Of a stretch of 44,203 bases of DNA, positions 1 to 7,930 are shown in pieces. Location of the stretch: contig CAZRJG010000017.1 of the NCBI GenBank assembly GCA_964600365.1, forward strand, positions 1 to 44,203, given 5' to 3'. Position 1 is the stretch's first letter; each line of letters opens with the position of its first letter. The notes beneath the pieces were generated by a model, which saw only the letters and a list, made by a program, of their open reading frames with translations, was not told the origin of the DNA and ran no database searches. The position numbers and the translations under genes are program-made. The DNA is from GCA-020352575 sp964600365. GTDB lineage: Bacteria > Actinomycetota > Acidimicrobiia > Spongiisociales > JAENVV01.

Positions 1-65
1 TGCTCGACCCCGCAGCGGTGCGCGCGGCGGGACTCACCTACCGGGGTATAGGGCGGATGGCCTGA
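1..65 (+). CDS. UDP-glucose 6-dehydrogenase, C-terminal end only (partial)
   Basis: The open frame beginning at base 3 reads LDPAAVRAAGLTYRGIGRMA and stops with TGA at 63-65. The DP..VRAAG..Y.GIGR pattern is the usual tail of UDP-glucose/GDP-mannose 6-dehydrogenases, which oxidise UDP-glucose to UDP-glucuronate with NAD+ for envelope polysaccharides. Only 20 residues are visible, so this is a call from a short motif. The gene ends three bases before the stop codon of the convergent SpoIID gene. The galU gene at 17800-18618 would make its substrate, which fits. Confidence 0.55.
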   Translation, partial: LDPAAVRAAGLTYRGIGRMA

Positions 66-68
66 CCC

Positions 69-1838
69 CTACGGGGTGAGGGCGAGGGACCGCACCAAGA
101 AGGCGGCCATCTCGCCTCGTGTCACGCCGCGATTGGGGCAGTAGCGGTCCGCCGAGCACCCCGAGGTGATACCTGCCTCGGCGAGCACCTCGATCTCGTT
201 CTCGAAGATCCCTCGATCGTCGGTGAACGGGTCGCCACCGGGGTTGAAGGTGAGGCCTAGGGTCCGCACCAGGAAGGCTGCCATCTGGCCTCGCGTCACG
301 GGGGAGTCTGGGCAGAAGCGATCGCCCGCCTCCGTGCATCCGACGGTGATGCCATTGGCAGCGAGGACCTCGATCTCATCCTCGAAGGCGCCGGCGTCGT
401 CGGAGAACGGGTCGCCCGAGGTCGCGCCGGTCAATGAGAAGGCGCGCACCAAGAACGCGGCCATCTCTCCTCGGGAGACGACATCGTCGGGGCAGTATCG
501 GGTTCCACCGACGTCGCAGCCCTGCGTGATCCCGAGCTCCGAGAGGCCGAGGACCTCGCCGGCGAACGGGTGGGTGACCGACACGTCGGCGAACCGCGGG
601 CTCGTGGTGATGCCGAACCAGTGGGAGCGCAGCCCCAGTGCCTCGCGTACGAAACGACCAGAGGCAAGGAGCGTGGTGGGCCGCCCGTTCTTGATCGCCC
701 GGAATGTCACCGTCGCCACAGAGCCCGACTCGTGGCGTGCCGACACGACCCCGTTGTACACCCAGGACACGCCGAGCGCTGAAGCGATCGGGTCCTGGGA
801 CTTCACCGTGGTCCAGTCGCGGAACGGGTTCGCCGCAGCGCTGGTGCGTGAGGCGGCGTCGTCCACCGAGACGAGGTACGGGACCTGGGCTGCGCCCCAG
901 TAGTCGGAGTTGTTCTCGGTGCGTCCGCCCGACGACGACGAGAACACGGTGAACGCAATCGACCCGCCGAACGCGGCGACCGTGCCGGAGGTACTGGTCG
1001 CAGCCGCCACCCAGTTGGGCTGGGACGCCTCGGAGGTGTACCCGCCGTAGACCTGGTCGAGCTCATCGGATCGGAGGTTGCACCAACACTGTTCCTGGAG
1101 GGTCACCGTGCCCGTCGTCGGGTTGCCGACGGTGATGATCCGCTGGGTGGCGTAGGAGCGGGATGCGATTGCCTGCGCCCGGAGTCCCTCGATCGGCCAT
1201 GAGTCGAGCATCTCGGCGACGCCGCGAACGTACGGCTCGATGGAGAGTTGGTGGATCGCATGGAGCTTGCCGGTCTGGGGCGCCTGGCGGAAGCGAAGGG
1301 TGCCGGTGCGGTACTCACGGGCGAGTGTGTCGAGGTAGAAGCCCGCCCCGCTTGCGAGCCGCACCGATCCGTTGCACTCGCCGGACGCCGACCCGGGCTC
1401 CCATCCTGTCCCGTTCCACCTCTGGTACTCACACGTCGTCGCAAGCACCCTGGTGAACCTCCACGTCTCCCCGGGGGCGATCGTGAGGGGACAGGCGTCC
1501 TGGTCGTCGTAGCAGCCCTGCGCCGACGACACGGTTGGGCTGAACACGACTTGTTCGACGTGGCCGAGGAGGTTCACCCACGCAGGGGTCGCGGTGGCGG
1601 CGAACGAGTCGGCGGGAACGACCGAGGAGAAGGGAAGCAGGTCGATTCCCTGGTAGTAGTGGGCGAGGATCTCCTCGGCGGTGGCGCCGTCGGCAGCCAT
1701 GCCCTTTGCGCCGTATTGGCTCATTCCGATGCCGTGCCCGTAGCCGCGTCCATCGAAGGTGAACTCGGTGGCGCCGACCGGTGCTGCGGAGGAGACGAGG
1801 AGCACGGCGACGATGGTTGCGATCAGGCGCGTGCGCAT
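69..1838 (-). CDS. Secreted SpoIID/LytB-domain protein with three C-terminal SLH-like repeats
   Basis: The 589-residue product starts with a signal peptide (MRTRL..., likely cleaved after APVGA near residue 27). A SpoIID/LytB domain follows, with the conserved GYGHGIGMSQYGAKGMA stretch, EPYVRGVAEM, AIASRSYA and FSSSSGGRTENNSDYWG. SpoIID proteins of sporulating Firmicutes are lytic transglycosylases that cut denuded peptidoglycan. In a non-sporulating actinobacterium a wall-remodelling role is inferred. The last ~175 residues hold three SLH-like repeats, each with a GIT.GC...R(Y/F)CP...V(S/T)RG(E/Q)MAAFLVR core. The paired Cys in each repeat suggests a disulfide outside the cell. The ATG at 1838 was chosen because it begins the signal peptide and lies six bases after a TACACT -10; the frame stays open upstream but is not protein-like. 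A second SpoIID protein lies at 20353-22305. Confidence 0.88.
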   Translation of the reverse strand: MRTRLIATIVAVLLVSSAAPVGATEFTFDGRGYGHGIGMSQYGAKGMAADGATAEEILAHYYQGIDLLPFSSVVPADSFAATATPAWVNLLGHVEQVVFSPTVSSAQGCYDDQDACPLTIAPGETWRFTRVLATTCEYQRWNGTGWEPGSASGECNGSVRLASGAGFYLDTLAREYRTGTLRFRQAPQTGKLHAIHQLSIEPYVRGVAEMLDSWPIEGLRAQAIASRSYATQRIITVGNPTTGTVTLQEQCWCNLRSDELDQVYGGYTSEASQPNWVAAATSTSGTVAAFGGSIAFTVFSSSSGGRTENNSDYWGAAQVPYLVSVDDAASRTSAAANPFRDWTTVKSQDPIASALGVSWVYNGVVSARHESGSVATVTFRAIKNGRPTTLLASGRFVREALGLRSHWFGITTSPRFADVSVTHPFAGEVLGLSELGITQGCDVGGTRYCPDDVVSRGEMAAFLVRAFSLTGATSGDPFSDDAGAFEDEIEVLAANGITVGCTEAGDRFCPDSPVTRGQMAAFLVRTLGLTFNPGGDPFTDDRGIFENEIEVLAEAGITSGCSADRYCPNRGVTRGEMAAFLVRSLALTP

Positions 1839-1844
1839 GGGGAA

Positions 1845-1850
1845 AGTGTA
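1845..1850 (-). promoter_or_regulatory. -10 hexamer TACACT of the SpoIID-SLH gene, leaderless spacing
   Basis: TACACT on the minus strand ends six bases before the ATG at 1838. Transcription would begin at or next to the start codon. No Shine-Dalgarno sequence precedes the ATG. Confidence 0.5.
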
Positions 1851-1864
1851 GGAAGGGGCCAGGT

Positions 1865-2977
1865 TCAGGCGGGGGCGCAGGTGGCGTCGTAGTCGACGAG
1901 TCGGGGGAGCCGACCCGGGTCGGAACAGGCTGCGCAGGAGGGATCCTTCGGGAACCGGACCTCGTCGGAGGTCGCGGCCAGGCCGTCGTAGAGGAGGAGG
2001 CGCCCGACGAGTGGGTCGCCGATGTCGAGCAGGAGCTTGATCGCCTCCATCGCCTGCATGGATCCGACGACGCCGGGCAGCACGCCGAGCACCCCGGCCT
2101 CTGCGCAGTTCGGCGCGGCCTCCGGGGGCGGGGGAGCGGCGAACAGGCAGCGGTAGCAGGGACCCTCCCATGGCTGGAAGACCGTCACTTGCCCGTCGAA
2201 GCGGAAGATGGATCCGTGCACCACGGGCGTGCGCAGGTGCAGCGACGCGTCGTTGATGAGGTACCGGGTGGCGAAGCTATCGGTGGCGTCGACGATGACG
2301 TCGTACCCGTCGAGGACGTCGAGGGCGTTCGAGGCATCGAGTCGGACGGCGCGTTCCATCACCGTGACCTCGGGATTGATGCCCCGCAGCGTCGCTGCCG
2401 CGGACGTCGTCTTGGGGGTGCCAACCCGGTCGTCGGTGTGCATCACCTGGCGCTGGAGGTTGGAGACGTCCACCTCGTCGAAGTCGACGATGCCGATCGT
2501 CCCCACCCCGGCGGCGGTCAGGTACATCGCCACGGGCGACCCGAGGCCCCCGGCGCCCACGATGACCGCAGAGGATGCAAGGAGGCGCTCCTGGCCGCGG
2601 TGACCGACCTCGGGCAGGACGAGGTGACGGGCGTACCGCTGTGACTGGGACTCGGTGAGCGAGGAACGTCGCTCGGAAGGGTGCCCCTCGCCCTTCCACC
2701 GTCCGAACCCGCCCCGGAGGTTCGTCACATCGGTGTACCCGAGCGACGCCATGTGGGCCACTGCTGCTGCCGATCGCATGCCCACGGCGCAGTACACGAC
2801 GACAGGGGCGTCGAGATCGGGGAGCATCGTGCGGACGTCATCGATCGCTCGAATCGGAAGGTGCAGCGAGCCCGCGATGCGACCCGTGGCGGCTTCGTGC
2901 TCCTCACGGACGTCGAGGAGCACGACCTCGTCGAGTCGTGAGGCGAGCTCGGACGGCGTGATCTCAGGGATCCCCAT
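1865..2977 (-). CDS. Rhodanese-ThiF/MoeB fusion: sulfur-carrier protein adenylyltransferase
   Basis: In this 370-residue protein residues ~8-98 form a rhodanese domain with active-site Cys63 in the loop CAVGMRS. Residues ~110-340 form a ThiF/MoeB E1-like domain: the nucleotide loop GAGGLGSP (141-148), DFDEVDVSNLQRQ, DATDSF, zinc-binding CxxC pairs at Cys274/277 and Cys348/351, and NCAEAGVLG around Cys291. Such proteins adenylate the C-terminal glycine of small sulfur carriers (MoaD, ThiS, CysO type), and the rhodanese domain supplies persulfide sulfur. In the familiar MoeZ/MOCS3 proteins the rhodanese domain is C-terminal; here it is N-terminal and nothing follows the E1 domain. The carrier served cannot be told, as no moaD or thiS lies nearby. 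The ATG at 2977 begins the rhodanese domain and lies eight bases after a TACCCT. Confidence 0.88.
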   Translation of the reverse strand: MGIPEITPSELASRLDEVVLLDVREEHEAATGRIAGSLHLPIRAIDDVRTMLPDLDAPVVVYCAVGMRSAAAVAHMASLGYTDVTNLRGGFGRWKGEGHPSERRSSLTESQSQRYARHLVLPEVGHRGQERLLASSAVIVGAGGLGSPVAMYLTAAGVGTIGIVDFDEVDVSNLQRQVMHTDDRVGTPKTTSAAATLRGINPEVTVMERAVRLDASNALDVLDGYDVIVDATDSFATRYLINDASLHLRTPVVHGSIFRFDGQVTVFQPWEGPCYRCLFAAPPPPEAAPNCAEAGVLGVLPGVVGSMQAMEAIKLLLDIGDPLVGRLLLYDGLAATSDEVRFPKDPSCAACSDPGRLPRLVDYDATCAPA

Positions 2978-2985
2978 GGGGGGAG

Positions 2986-2991
2986 AGGGTA
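2986..2991 (-). promoter_or_regulatory. -10 hexamer TACCCT of the rhodanese-ThiF gene
   Basis: TACCCT on the minus strand lies eight bases upstream of the ATG at 2977, allowing a leader of at most one or two bases. It overlaps the end of menA, so this gene appears to have its own promoter. Confidence 0.4.
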
Positions 2992-2996
2992 GGAGA

Positions 2997-3920
2997 TCAG
3001 CTGCTGGAGGGGACGAGCGCAGCCATGCCGAGTGCCATGAGCACGCCGACGTAGAGCTGGAGCCGGGAGGTCTGCTTGAGCGCCTCGATGAGCGGCGGCC
3101 CCTCAGTCTGCTCGGCGACCGTCTTGATGGGTCGCACCGCCCATGGCATTGCGAACCCGGCGGCTCCGGCACCGAAGGGCACCGCGCCGATCGAAGCAGC
3201 GACGAGGACGACGAGGAACGACGTCCAGATCATCCGACGGAACAAGGTTGCGGTGCGATCCCGGCCCAGCCGCACGGCGAGGGTTCGCTTGCCAGCCCGT
3301 TCGTCGGTCTCGATGTCACGGATGTTGTTCGCCACGAGGATCGCCGCGATGAGCAGCCCCACCGGGACCGAGAGGATCCACGCCGAGAAGGGCGCGGTCG
3401 AGTCGTGCACGAAGCGTGCGCCGACGGTGGCGACGATGCCGAAGAAGAGGAACACGAAGACCTCGCCGAGTGCCCGGTAGCCGTAGGGGAGGGGCCCACC
3501 CACGTACCCGAGCGCTGCGACGATCGAGACGACTCCGATGACGGCAACCCACCAGCCTGCGAGGTAGATGAGGTAGAGACCGGCGAGTGCCGCGAGGCCG
3601 AACATGACCCACGTTGCTCGCCACACGTCCTTGGCGGGGATGAGGCCCTCTGCGACCACCCGGGGAGGGCCGATGCGATCGGGGGTGTCGGCACCCTTCT
3701 CGGCGTCCGAGACATCGTTGGCGAAGTTGGCGGCGATCTGGATGCACAGCGCCCCGAAGAGGGCTGCGAGGAAGGCCCCGGGACGGAAGACGCGCTGGTT
3801 GAACGCGAGTGCGGAGCCCACGAGCACCGGCGTGACGGCCGCCCAGAGGGTCGGCGGTCGTGCGGCGAGGATCCAGAGTTGCAGGCGACTCACGGCAGGG
3901 GAGTGTGGCAGGTCGCTCAC
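2997..3920 (-). CDS. menA: 1,4-dihydroxy-2-naphthoate polyprenyltransferase
   Basis: A polytopic UbiA-family prenyltransferase of 307 residues. It attaches the isoprenoid tail to 1,4-dihydroxy-2-naphthoate, giving demethylmenaquinone in the membrane. The first Asp-rich motif is visible as NDVSDAEKGADT (Mg-diphosphate binding) and the second as NNIRDIETDERAGKRTLAVRLGR; both are typical of MenA. About eight hydrophobic segments surround them. The GTG at 3920 was chosen because it makes a GTGA overlap with the stop of the upstream membrane protein, the coupling used repeatedly in this window. GTG at 3893 is an alternative that removes nine residues; neither has a clear Shine-Dalgarno sequence. 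menB and menE lie just beyond the upstream gene on the other strand. Confidence 0.92.
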   Translation of the reverse strand: MSDLPHSPAVSRLQLWILAARPPTLWAAVTPVLVGSALAFNQRVFRPGAFLAALFGALCIQIAANFANDVSDAEKGADTPDRIGPPRVVAEGLIPAKDVWRATWVMFGLAALAGLYLIYLAGWWVAVIGVVSIVAALGYVGGPLPYGYRALGEVFVFLFFGIVATVGARFVHDSTAPFSAWILSVPVGLLIAAILVANNIRDIETDERAGKRTLAVRLGRDRTATLFRRMIWTSFLVVLVAASIGAVPFGAGAAGFAMPWAVRPIKTVAEQTEGPPLIEALKQTSRLQLYVGVLMALGMAALVPSSS

Positions 3921-5167
3921 CCCACGACCGCAAACAAGGTGTGCACCAGCGCGCCCAGCCCGATCGCAGTCCCGGTGACGAGGGGGGACCATCGCCACGC
4001 CCGGCGGAGTGCAATGGCGATGAGCGGGGCGGTGGCGAACAGGCCCTCGAGCGGGTAGCGGTAGCCGAGATAGCCGTAGGTGCCGAAGATCTGGATCTGG
4101 TACTGCACGGCCAGGTACCCGACGCCGGCGACGGCGAACACACGTGACACCGGCGACGCCTCCCCCCATGCTCCGCGGAGGAAGAAGAGGGCGATGAGGA
4201 AGAAGGGGGAGATCACGAGGATTCCCTGGAGCGGGTTGAACAGCCCGCTTGCGACGTTGCCGAGCCAAGAGGTGTTCGTACCCAGGTCGCCGGGTCCACC
4301 ACCGCCCGCTCCCGCCAGCGCCCCGACCAGGTTCCTGGCCCCAGCCGGGTTGAACCGATCGAACCACACCAAGTACCACGAGGCGATGGCGAGTGCGCCG
4401 ATCGTCGAAGGAACCCCGACGCCGACGAGGGGTCGCCACGACCGAAGTGCGGCGAACAGCCCCAACCCCACCACGAGCGCGATCACGGCAGTGAGTTGTC
4501 GGGTGCAGATGGCGGCGCCGAACGCCGCGCCGGCGATCCACCACCGCGTGCGAACGATGGCATACAGGGCGACCGACAGCCAGAACATCGCATGGCCGTG
4601 CTGCCAGAGCGCGTCGGCGGCCACCGACCAGGCGCTTGTACCGAATGCTGCGACGCCGGCTGCCGCCACCGCAGTGGCGGTTCCTTCGAGGTGCCTGAGG
4701 GATGTGCCGAGCAGGGCCATCGCCGCGGCTGAGGCGATGGCTGCAGCGACCGACCCCGGCCAGATCGGAGGGAGGGTGATGGGAACCGGACCGGCGGCAT
4801 CGATCTCAGGGATACCGAGGTTCAGGAGGTGCGGTGTCCAGCTCTCCGACTGGCCCACGTAGAAGGGCGCTGCCATGAGTGCTGCCCCGGGCGGGTATGG
4901 CGAGATCCAGCCCTTCTGCACCTGGACGAGCCAGGTGACGTCACCGGCGCGTTCGACCGGAGCGTCGTATCGCTCGACGACCGGGGAGCCCTCGGCGAGG
5001 GCTGCCGCGGTGAACACATTGGTGGTGGTGTCGATGTTGCTCGGGAGGTCCCAGGACGTCGTTGCGAGGTAGATCACTGCGATCGGGAGGAGGAGCGCGG
5101 CGAAGAAACGAGGATCGCTGAGTGCTGCGAGCCGCCGAAGCAGCGACGTGTGGTCCTGGCCTTCCAT
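3917..5167 (-). CDS. Polytopic membrane protein, possible GT-C-type glycosyltransferase
   Basis: This 416-residue protein has about ten hydrophobic segments. An early extracytoplasmic part holds NIDTTTNVFTAAALAEG and SPYPPGAALMAAPFY, and a later one DALWQHGHAMFWL, features like those of GT-C membrane glycosyltransferases that use polyprenyl-phosphate sugars. No family can be named with certainty. It starts 59 bases from menB on the opposite strand and overlaps menA by four bases, so it is very probably co-transcribed with menA, although no role in quinone synthesis is evident. CATACT eight bases before the ATG is a weak -10 candidate. Confidence 0.75.
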   Translation of the reverse strand: MEGQDHTSLLRRLAALSDPRFFAALLLPIAVIYLATTSWDLPSNIDTTTNVFTAAALAEGSPVVERYDAPVERAGDVTWLVQVQKGWISPYPPGAALMAAPFYVGQSESWTPHLLNLGIPEIDAAGPVPITLPPIWPGSVAAAIASAAAMALLGTSLRHLEGTATAVAAAGVAAFGTSAWSVAADALWQHGHAMFWLSVALYAIVRTRWWIAGAAFGAAICTRQLTAVIALVVGLGLFAALRSWRPLVGVGVPSTIGALAIASWYLVWFDRFNPAGARNLVGALAGAGGGGPGDLGTNTSWLGNVASGLFNPLQGILVISPFFLIALFFLRGAWGEASPVSRVFAVAGVGYLAVQYQIQIFGTYGYLGYRYPLEGLFATAPLIAIALRRAWRWSPLVTGTAIGLGALVHTLFAVVG

Positions 5168-5214
5168 CAGCGTCGAGTATGCCCGATGAGGCCATCGATC
5201 CGAGTGCTCCCGCC

Positions 5215-5220
5215 TACCCT
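5215..5220 (+). promoter_or_regulatory. -10 hexamer TACCCT of menB, leaderless spacing
   Basis: TACCCT is followed by exactly six C residues and then the menB ATG at 5227. The C-run excludes a Shine-Dalgarno sequence, so leaderless initiation is the simplest reading. Confidence 0.5.
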
Positions 5221-5226
5221 CCCCCC

Positions 5227-6126
5227 ATGGTCTCAGAGCTCTTCGACGCCGCCGCCTGGACCGAGGTGGACGGCTTCGACTTCACCGACATCACCTACCA
5301 CCGTGCGAACGATGTGGGCGCGGTGCGGATTGCGTTCAACCGCCCCGAGGTGCGCAATGCATTCCGACCCCACACGGTCGACGAGTTGTATCGGGCGCTC
5401 GACCACGCCCGCCAGTGGTCCGACGTGGGGTGCGTGCTCCTCACCGGGAACGGTCCGTCGCCCAAGGACGGCGGGTGGGCGTTCTGCTCGGGCGGCGACC
5501 AGCGGATCCGCGGCAAGGTCGGCTACCAGTACGCCGACGGTGAGACCGCAGACACGGTGGACAAGGCCCGCCTCGGCAGGCTCCACATCCTCGAGTGCCA
5601 GCGGCTCATCAGGTTCATGCCCAAGGTCGTGATCTCGGTGGTCCCCGGATGGGCGGCGGGCGGTGGTCACAGCCTCCACGTCGTCTCCGACCTCACCATC
5701 GCCTCGGAGGAGCACGCGCGCTTCAAGCAGACCGACACCGCTGTCGCCTCGGTGGACGGTGGGTTCGGTTCGGCGTACCTCGCCCGACAGGTGGGCCAGA
5801 AGCGCGCCCGTGAGGTCTTCTTCCTCGGCCTCGAGTACTCCGCCCAGGAGGCCTTCGAGATGGGGATGGTGAACAAGGTGGTGCCGCACGCCGAGCTCGA
5901 GGCCACCGCGCTCGAGTGGGCCCGAGTGATCATGTCGAAGTCCCCGACCGCGCAGCGCATGGCGAAGCTTGCGTTCAACCTCATCGACGACGGACTCGTC
6001 GGCCAGCAGGTGTACGCCGGTGAGGCCACCCGCCTCATCTACGGCACCGACGAGGCCCAGGAGGGCCGTGACGCATTCCTGGAGAAGCGCGACCCCGAGT
6101 GGGACGAGTTCCCCTGGTACTACTGA
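5227..6126 (+). CDS. menB: 1,4-dihydroxy-2-naphthoyl-CoA synthase
   Basis: A crotonase-fold enzyme of 299 residues that closes the ring of o-succinylbenzoyl-CoA to 1,4-dihydroxy-2-naphthoyl-CoA. The MenB hallmark CSGGDQR lies at residues 87-93 and the oxyanion-hole glycines in GWAAGGGHS at 141-149. TDTAVASVDGGFGS and the C-terminal KRDPEWDEFPWYY are also typical of the family. Length and motif order match the family throughout. The ATG at 5227 was preferred over an in-frame upstream ATG at 5182 because the extra residues are not conserved in character and a TACCCT -10 sits six bases before 5227. menE follows 55 bases downstream on the same strand. Confidence 0.95.
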   Translation: MVSELFDAAAWTEVDGFDFTDITYHRANDVGAVRIAFNRPEVRNAFRPHTVDELYRALDHARQWSDVGCVLLTGNGPSPKDGGWAFCSGGDQRIRGKVGYQYADGETADTVDKARLGRLHILECQRLIRFMPKVVISVVPGWAAGGGHSLHVVSDLTIASEEHARFKQTDTAVASVDGGFGSAYLARQVGQKRAREVFFLGLEYSAQEAFEMGMVNKVVPHAELEATALEWARVIMSKSPTAQRMAKLAFNLIDDGLVGQQVYAGEATRLIYGTDEAQEGRDAFLEKRDPEWDEFPWYY

Positions 6127-6143
6127 CGTCCCTCGGCGATCCG

Positions 6144-6149
6144 TATCAT
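6144..6149 (+). promoter_or_regulatory. -10 hexamer TATCAT ahead of the menE leader mini-ORF
   Basis: TATCAT ends six bases before GTG at 6156, the same spacing seen at other starts in this window. It falls in the 55-base gap between menB and menE and would give menE its own transcript. Confidence 0.45.
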
Positions 6150-6155
6150 TCTCTT

Positions 6156-6185
6156 GTGATGCAACCACCGTCCGCGACCATATGA
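6156..6185 (+). CDS. Possible nine-codon leader peptide coupled to menE
   Basis: The codons read MMQPPSATI (GTG start) followed by TGA. The stop overlaps the menE start as ATGA at 6182-6185. The GTG is placed like other leaderless starts, six bases after TATCAT. Ribosomes starting on this mini-ORF could re-initiate at menE, which has no Shine-Dalgarno sequence of its own. This is inferred from layout only; the peptide resembles no known attenuator. Confidence 0.35.
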   Translation: MMQPPSATI

Positions 6186-7597
6186 CCACCGATCACAGCG
6201 GACAGGTCGTGGACTGGCTCGCCGTTGCCGCCCAGCGACGGGGGATGGCCTCGTTCATCGAGCGGGACACGCTCTCGTGGAGCTTCTCCTGGTGCGACCT
6301 CAAGGCCTCACGCGTCTCCGGTGCGCTCCGCCGCCTCGGCGTGCGACCGGGGGAGCGGGTCGCCCTGTGGGGCGCCAACGACCTCGAGACGGTCGTCGCA
6401 ACGTTCGCCATCCCTCGGTCGGGTGCTTCGCTCGTGCCGCTCAACACCCGGCTCACGGCCACCGAAGTCCAGGCGCAGTTGGAGGCGGCCGACGTCTCGG
6501 TGATCCTCACCTCGTCGGACGCGCCTCGCTTCCCTGTGCGGTACACGACCACGATGTCGATCGACGCCCTCGATGGCCAAGCCGAGGGCGAGCATTGGCA
6601 CGATGCCGAGGACGAGTTCGCCGTCGTGTTCACGTCGGGTACGAGCGGCCCGGCAAAGGGTGTCCGGCTCCCCTGGAGGGCGATCGAGGCGTCTGCCGCG
6701 GGAAGTGCCGAGCACCTCCACCACGGTGAGGAGGACCGCTGGCTCGCCGTCCTCCCGCTCTATCACATCGGCGGCATCTCGATCCTCGTCCGTTCAGCCC
6801 GGCAGGCGAGCACGGTGATCCTCCCCTCGGAGTTCAAGCAGGCATCGGTCGCCGATCTTCTCTCCCGGTGCACCATCGCCTCGCTCGTCCCGACGCACCT
6901 CGTGCGCCTCCTCGAGGAAGACCCCGAGCGCACCTTCCCCGACCTCAAGGCGGTCCTCCTCGGAGGGGGACCGGTGCCACCCGGCCTGGTGGAGGCAGCG
7001 TCCCAACGGGGGCTCCCCGTCCTTGTCACCTATGGGCAGACCGAGGCTGCGAGCCAGATCGCCACGGCACCGCTCGACACACCGGGCGTGCGGCGCGTGC
7101 AGCCCATCGGAAGCCTCGAGGTGCGGATCGTTGACGACTCCGGGCTGGAACTCCCCCCAGGGGCGGTGGGATCAATCGAGGTGAGGGGTGACGAGTTGTT
7201 CACCGGCTACCTCCATGGCATCGCCCGCAACCCGCATGAGTGGCATCGCACCGGCGACCTCGGCGAGGTCGACTGGGATGGCCTCCTCAGCATCAAGGAC
7301 CGCTCCGATCGGGTGATCGTGACCGGTGGTGAGAACGTCCATCCCCGCGAGGTCGAGGACGCGCTCGTCGAGGCCGGCGCGAAGGAGGCCTGCGTCGTGG
7401 GACTCGATGATCCAGAGTGGGGGAAACTCGTCGGCGCAGCAGTTGTGGGCCCCCTCAGCCCCGAGGAGTTGGAGTCGGCCATCCGTGGCTTCCTCGCGGG
7501 CTACAAGGTTCCTCGCAGGTGGGTGGTCGTGGACGAGCTCCCCAGGAACTCGCTCGACAAGGTCGTCCCCGATGAGGTCGCCGGCCTGTTCGGCTGA
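6182..7597 (+). CDS. menE: o-Succinylbenzoate-CoA ligase
   Basis: An ANL-superfamily acyl-CoA synthetase of 471 residues, next to menB, that activates o-succinylbenzoate with ATP and CoA. The phosphate loop FTSGTSGPAKGVRL, the adenine-binding YGQTEAASQ, the hinge region RTGDLGEVD and catalytic Lys460 in PRNSLDKVV are all present. The length fits MenE better than the longer fatty-acyl ligases. The ATG at 6182 was chosen as the first in-frame start after menB, overlapping the stop of a nine-codon mini-ORF. The frame is open further upstream only within menB sequence. The gene runs head-on into the toxin gene, with nine bases between the stop codons. Confidence 0.92.
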   Translation: MTTDHSGQVVDWLAVAAQRRGMASFIERDTLSWSFSWCDLKASRVSGALRRLGVRPGERVALWGANDLETVVATFAIPRSGASLVPLNTRLTATEVQAQLEAADVSVILTSSDAPRFPVRYTTTMSIDALDGQAEGEHWHDAEDEFAVVFTSGTSGPAKGVRLPWRAIEASAAGSAEHLHHGEEDRWLAVLPLYHIGGISILVRSARQASTVILPSEFKQASVADLLSRCTIASLVPTHLVRLLEEDPERTFPDLKAVLLGGGPVPPGLVEAASQRGLPVLVTYGQTEAASQIATAPLDTPGVRRVQPIGSLEVRIVDDSGLELPPGAVGSIEVRGDELFTGYLHGIARNPHEWHRTGDLGEVDWDGLLSIKDRSDRVIVTGGENVHPREVEDALVEAGAKEACVVGLDDPEWGKLVGAAVVGPLSPEELESAIRGFLAGYKVPRRWVVVDELPRNSLDKVVPDEVAGLFG

Positions 7598-7606
7598 ACG
7601 GTCCCG

Positions 7607-7930
7607 TTATCGATCGCACGCGAGGGCTTGGATCAGTCCCTCGCAGATGCGGCCCATCTCCTTGGGTGGGAAGGCGTCGGACATTCGCCCTCGGAGTTCG
7701 TCCTTGTGGAGCAGTGTGATCTCGTCGCACAAGACGCTGCCCACGACGGTGCCTCGGACCTCGATCGGCACGATCGTCGGGAGGCTGGGCCGGTTGGGAG
7801 ACGTCGTGATGCGTACCCCGAGCACGGTGTCGAGGTTTCGATTCCTGGGTTGGTTGCTCACGATGAGGTAGGGCTTGGGGCCGAACTCGGTGTCGACCGT
7901 CCACACCTCCCCTCGGTTCACGGGGTTCAC
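7607..7930 (-). CDS. MazF/PemK-family toxin (probable mRNA interferase)
   Basis: A 107-residue protein with the MazF-fold layout: RGEVWTVD at the start, KPYLIVSNQPRN, VRITTSP in the central strand, and a VVGSVLCDEITLL strand before the C-terminal helix. Proteins of this family cut single-stranded mRNA at short sites. The start is GTG at 7930, which overlaps the stop of the upstream antitoxin by four bases (GTGA), so the toxin would be made only after the antitoxin is translated. The conserved Arg in VRITTSP and the Ser of GSVLCDE match residues near the family active site. Cleavage specificity cannot be read from the sequence. Confidence 0.85.
   Translation of the reverse strand: MNPVNRGEVWTVDTEFGPKPYLIVSNQPRNRNLDTVLGVRITTSPNRPSLPTIVPIEVRGTVVGSVLCDEITLLHKDELRGRMSDAFPPKEMGRICEGLIQALACDR

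Noticed and set aside
2655..4058. Long plus-strand frame opposite the rhodanese-ThiF gene and menA
   Set aside because: Its translation is rich in Glu, Arg and Gly without hydrophobic core or known motif. Both minus-strand genes under it have strong family motifs.
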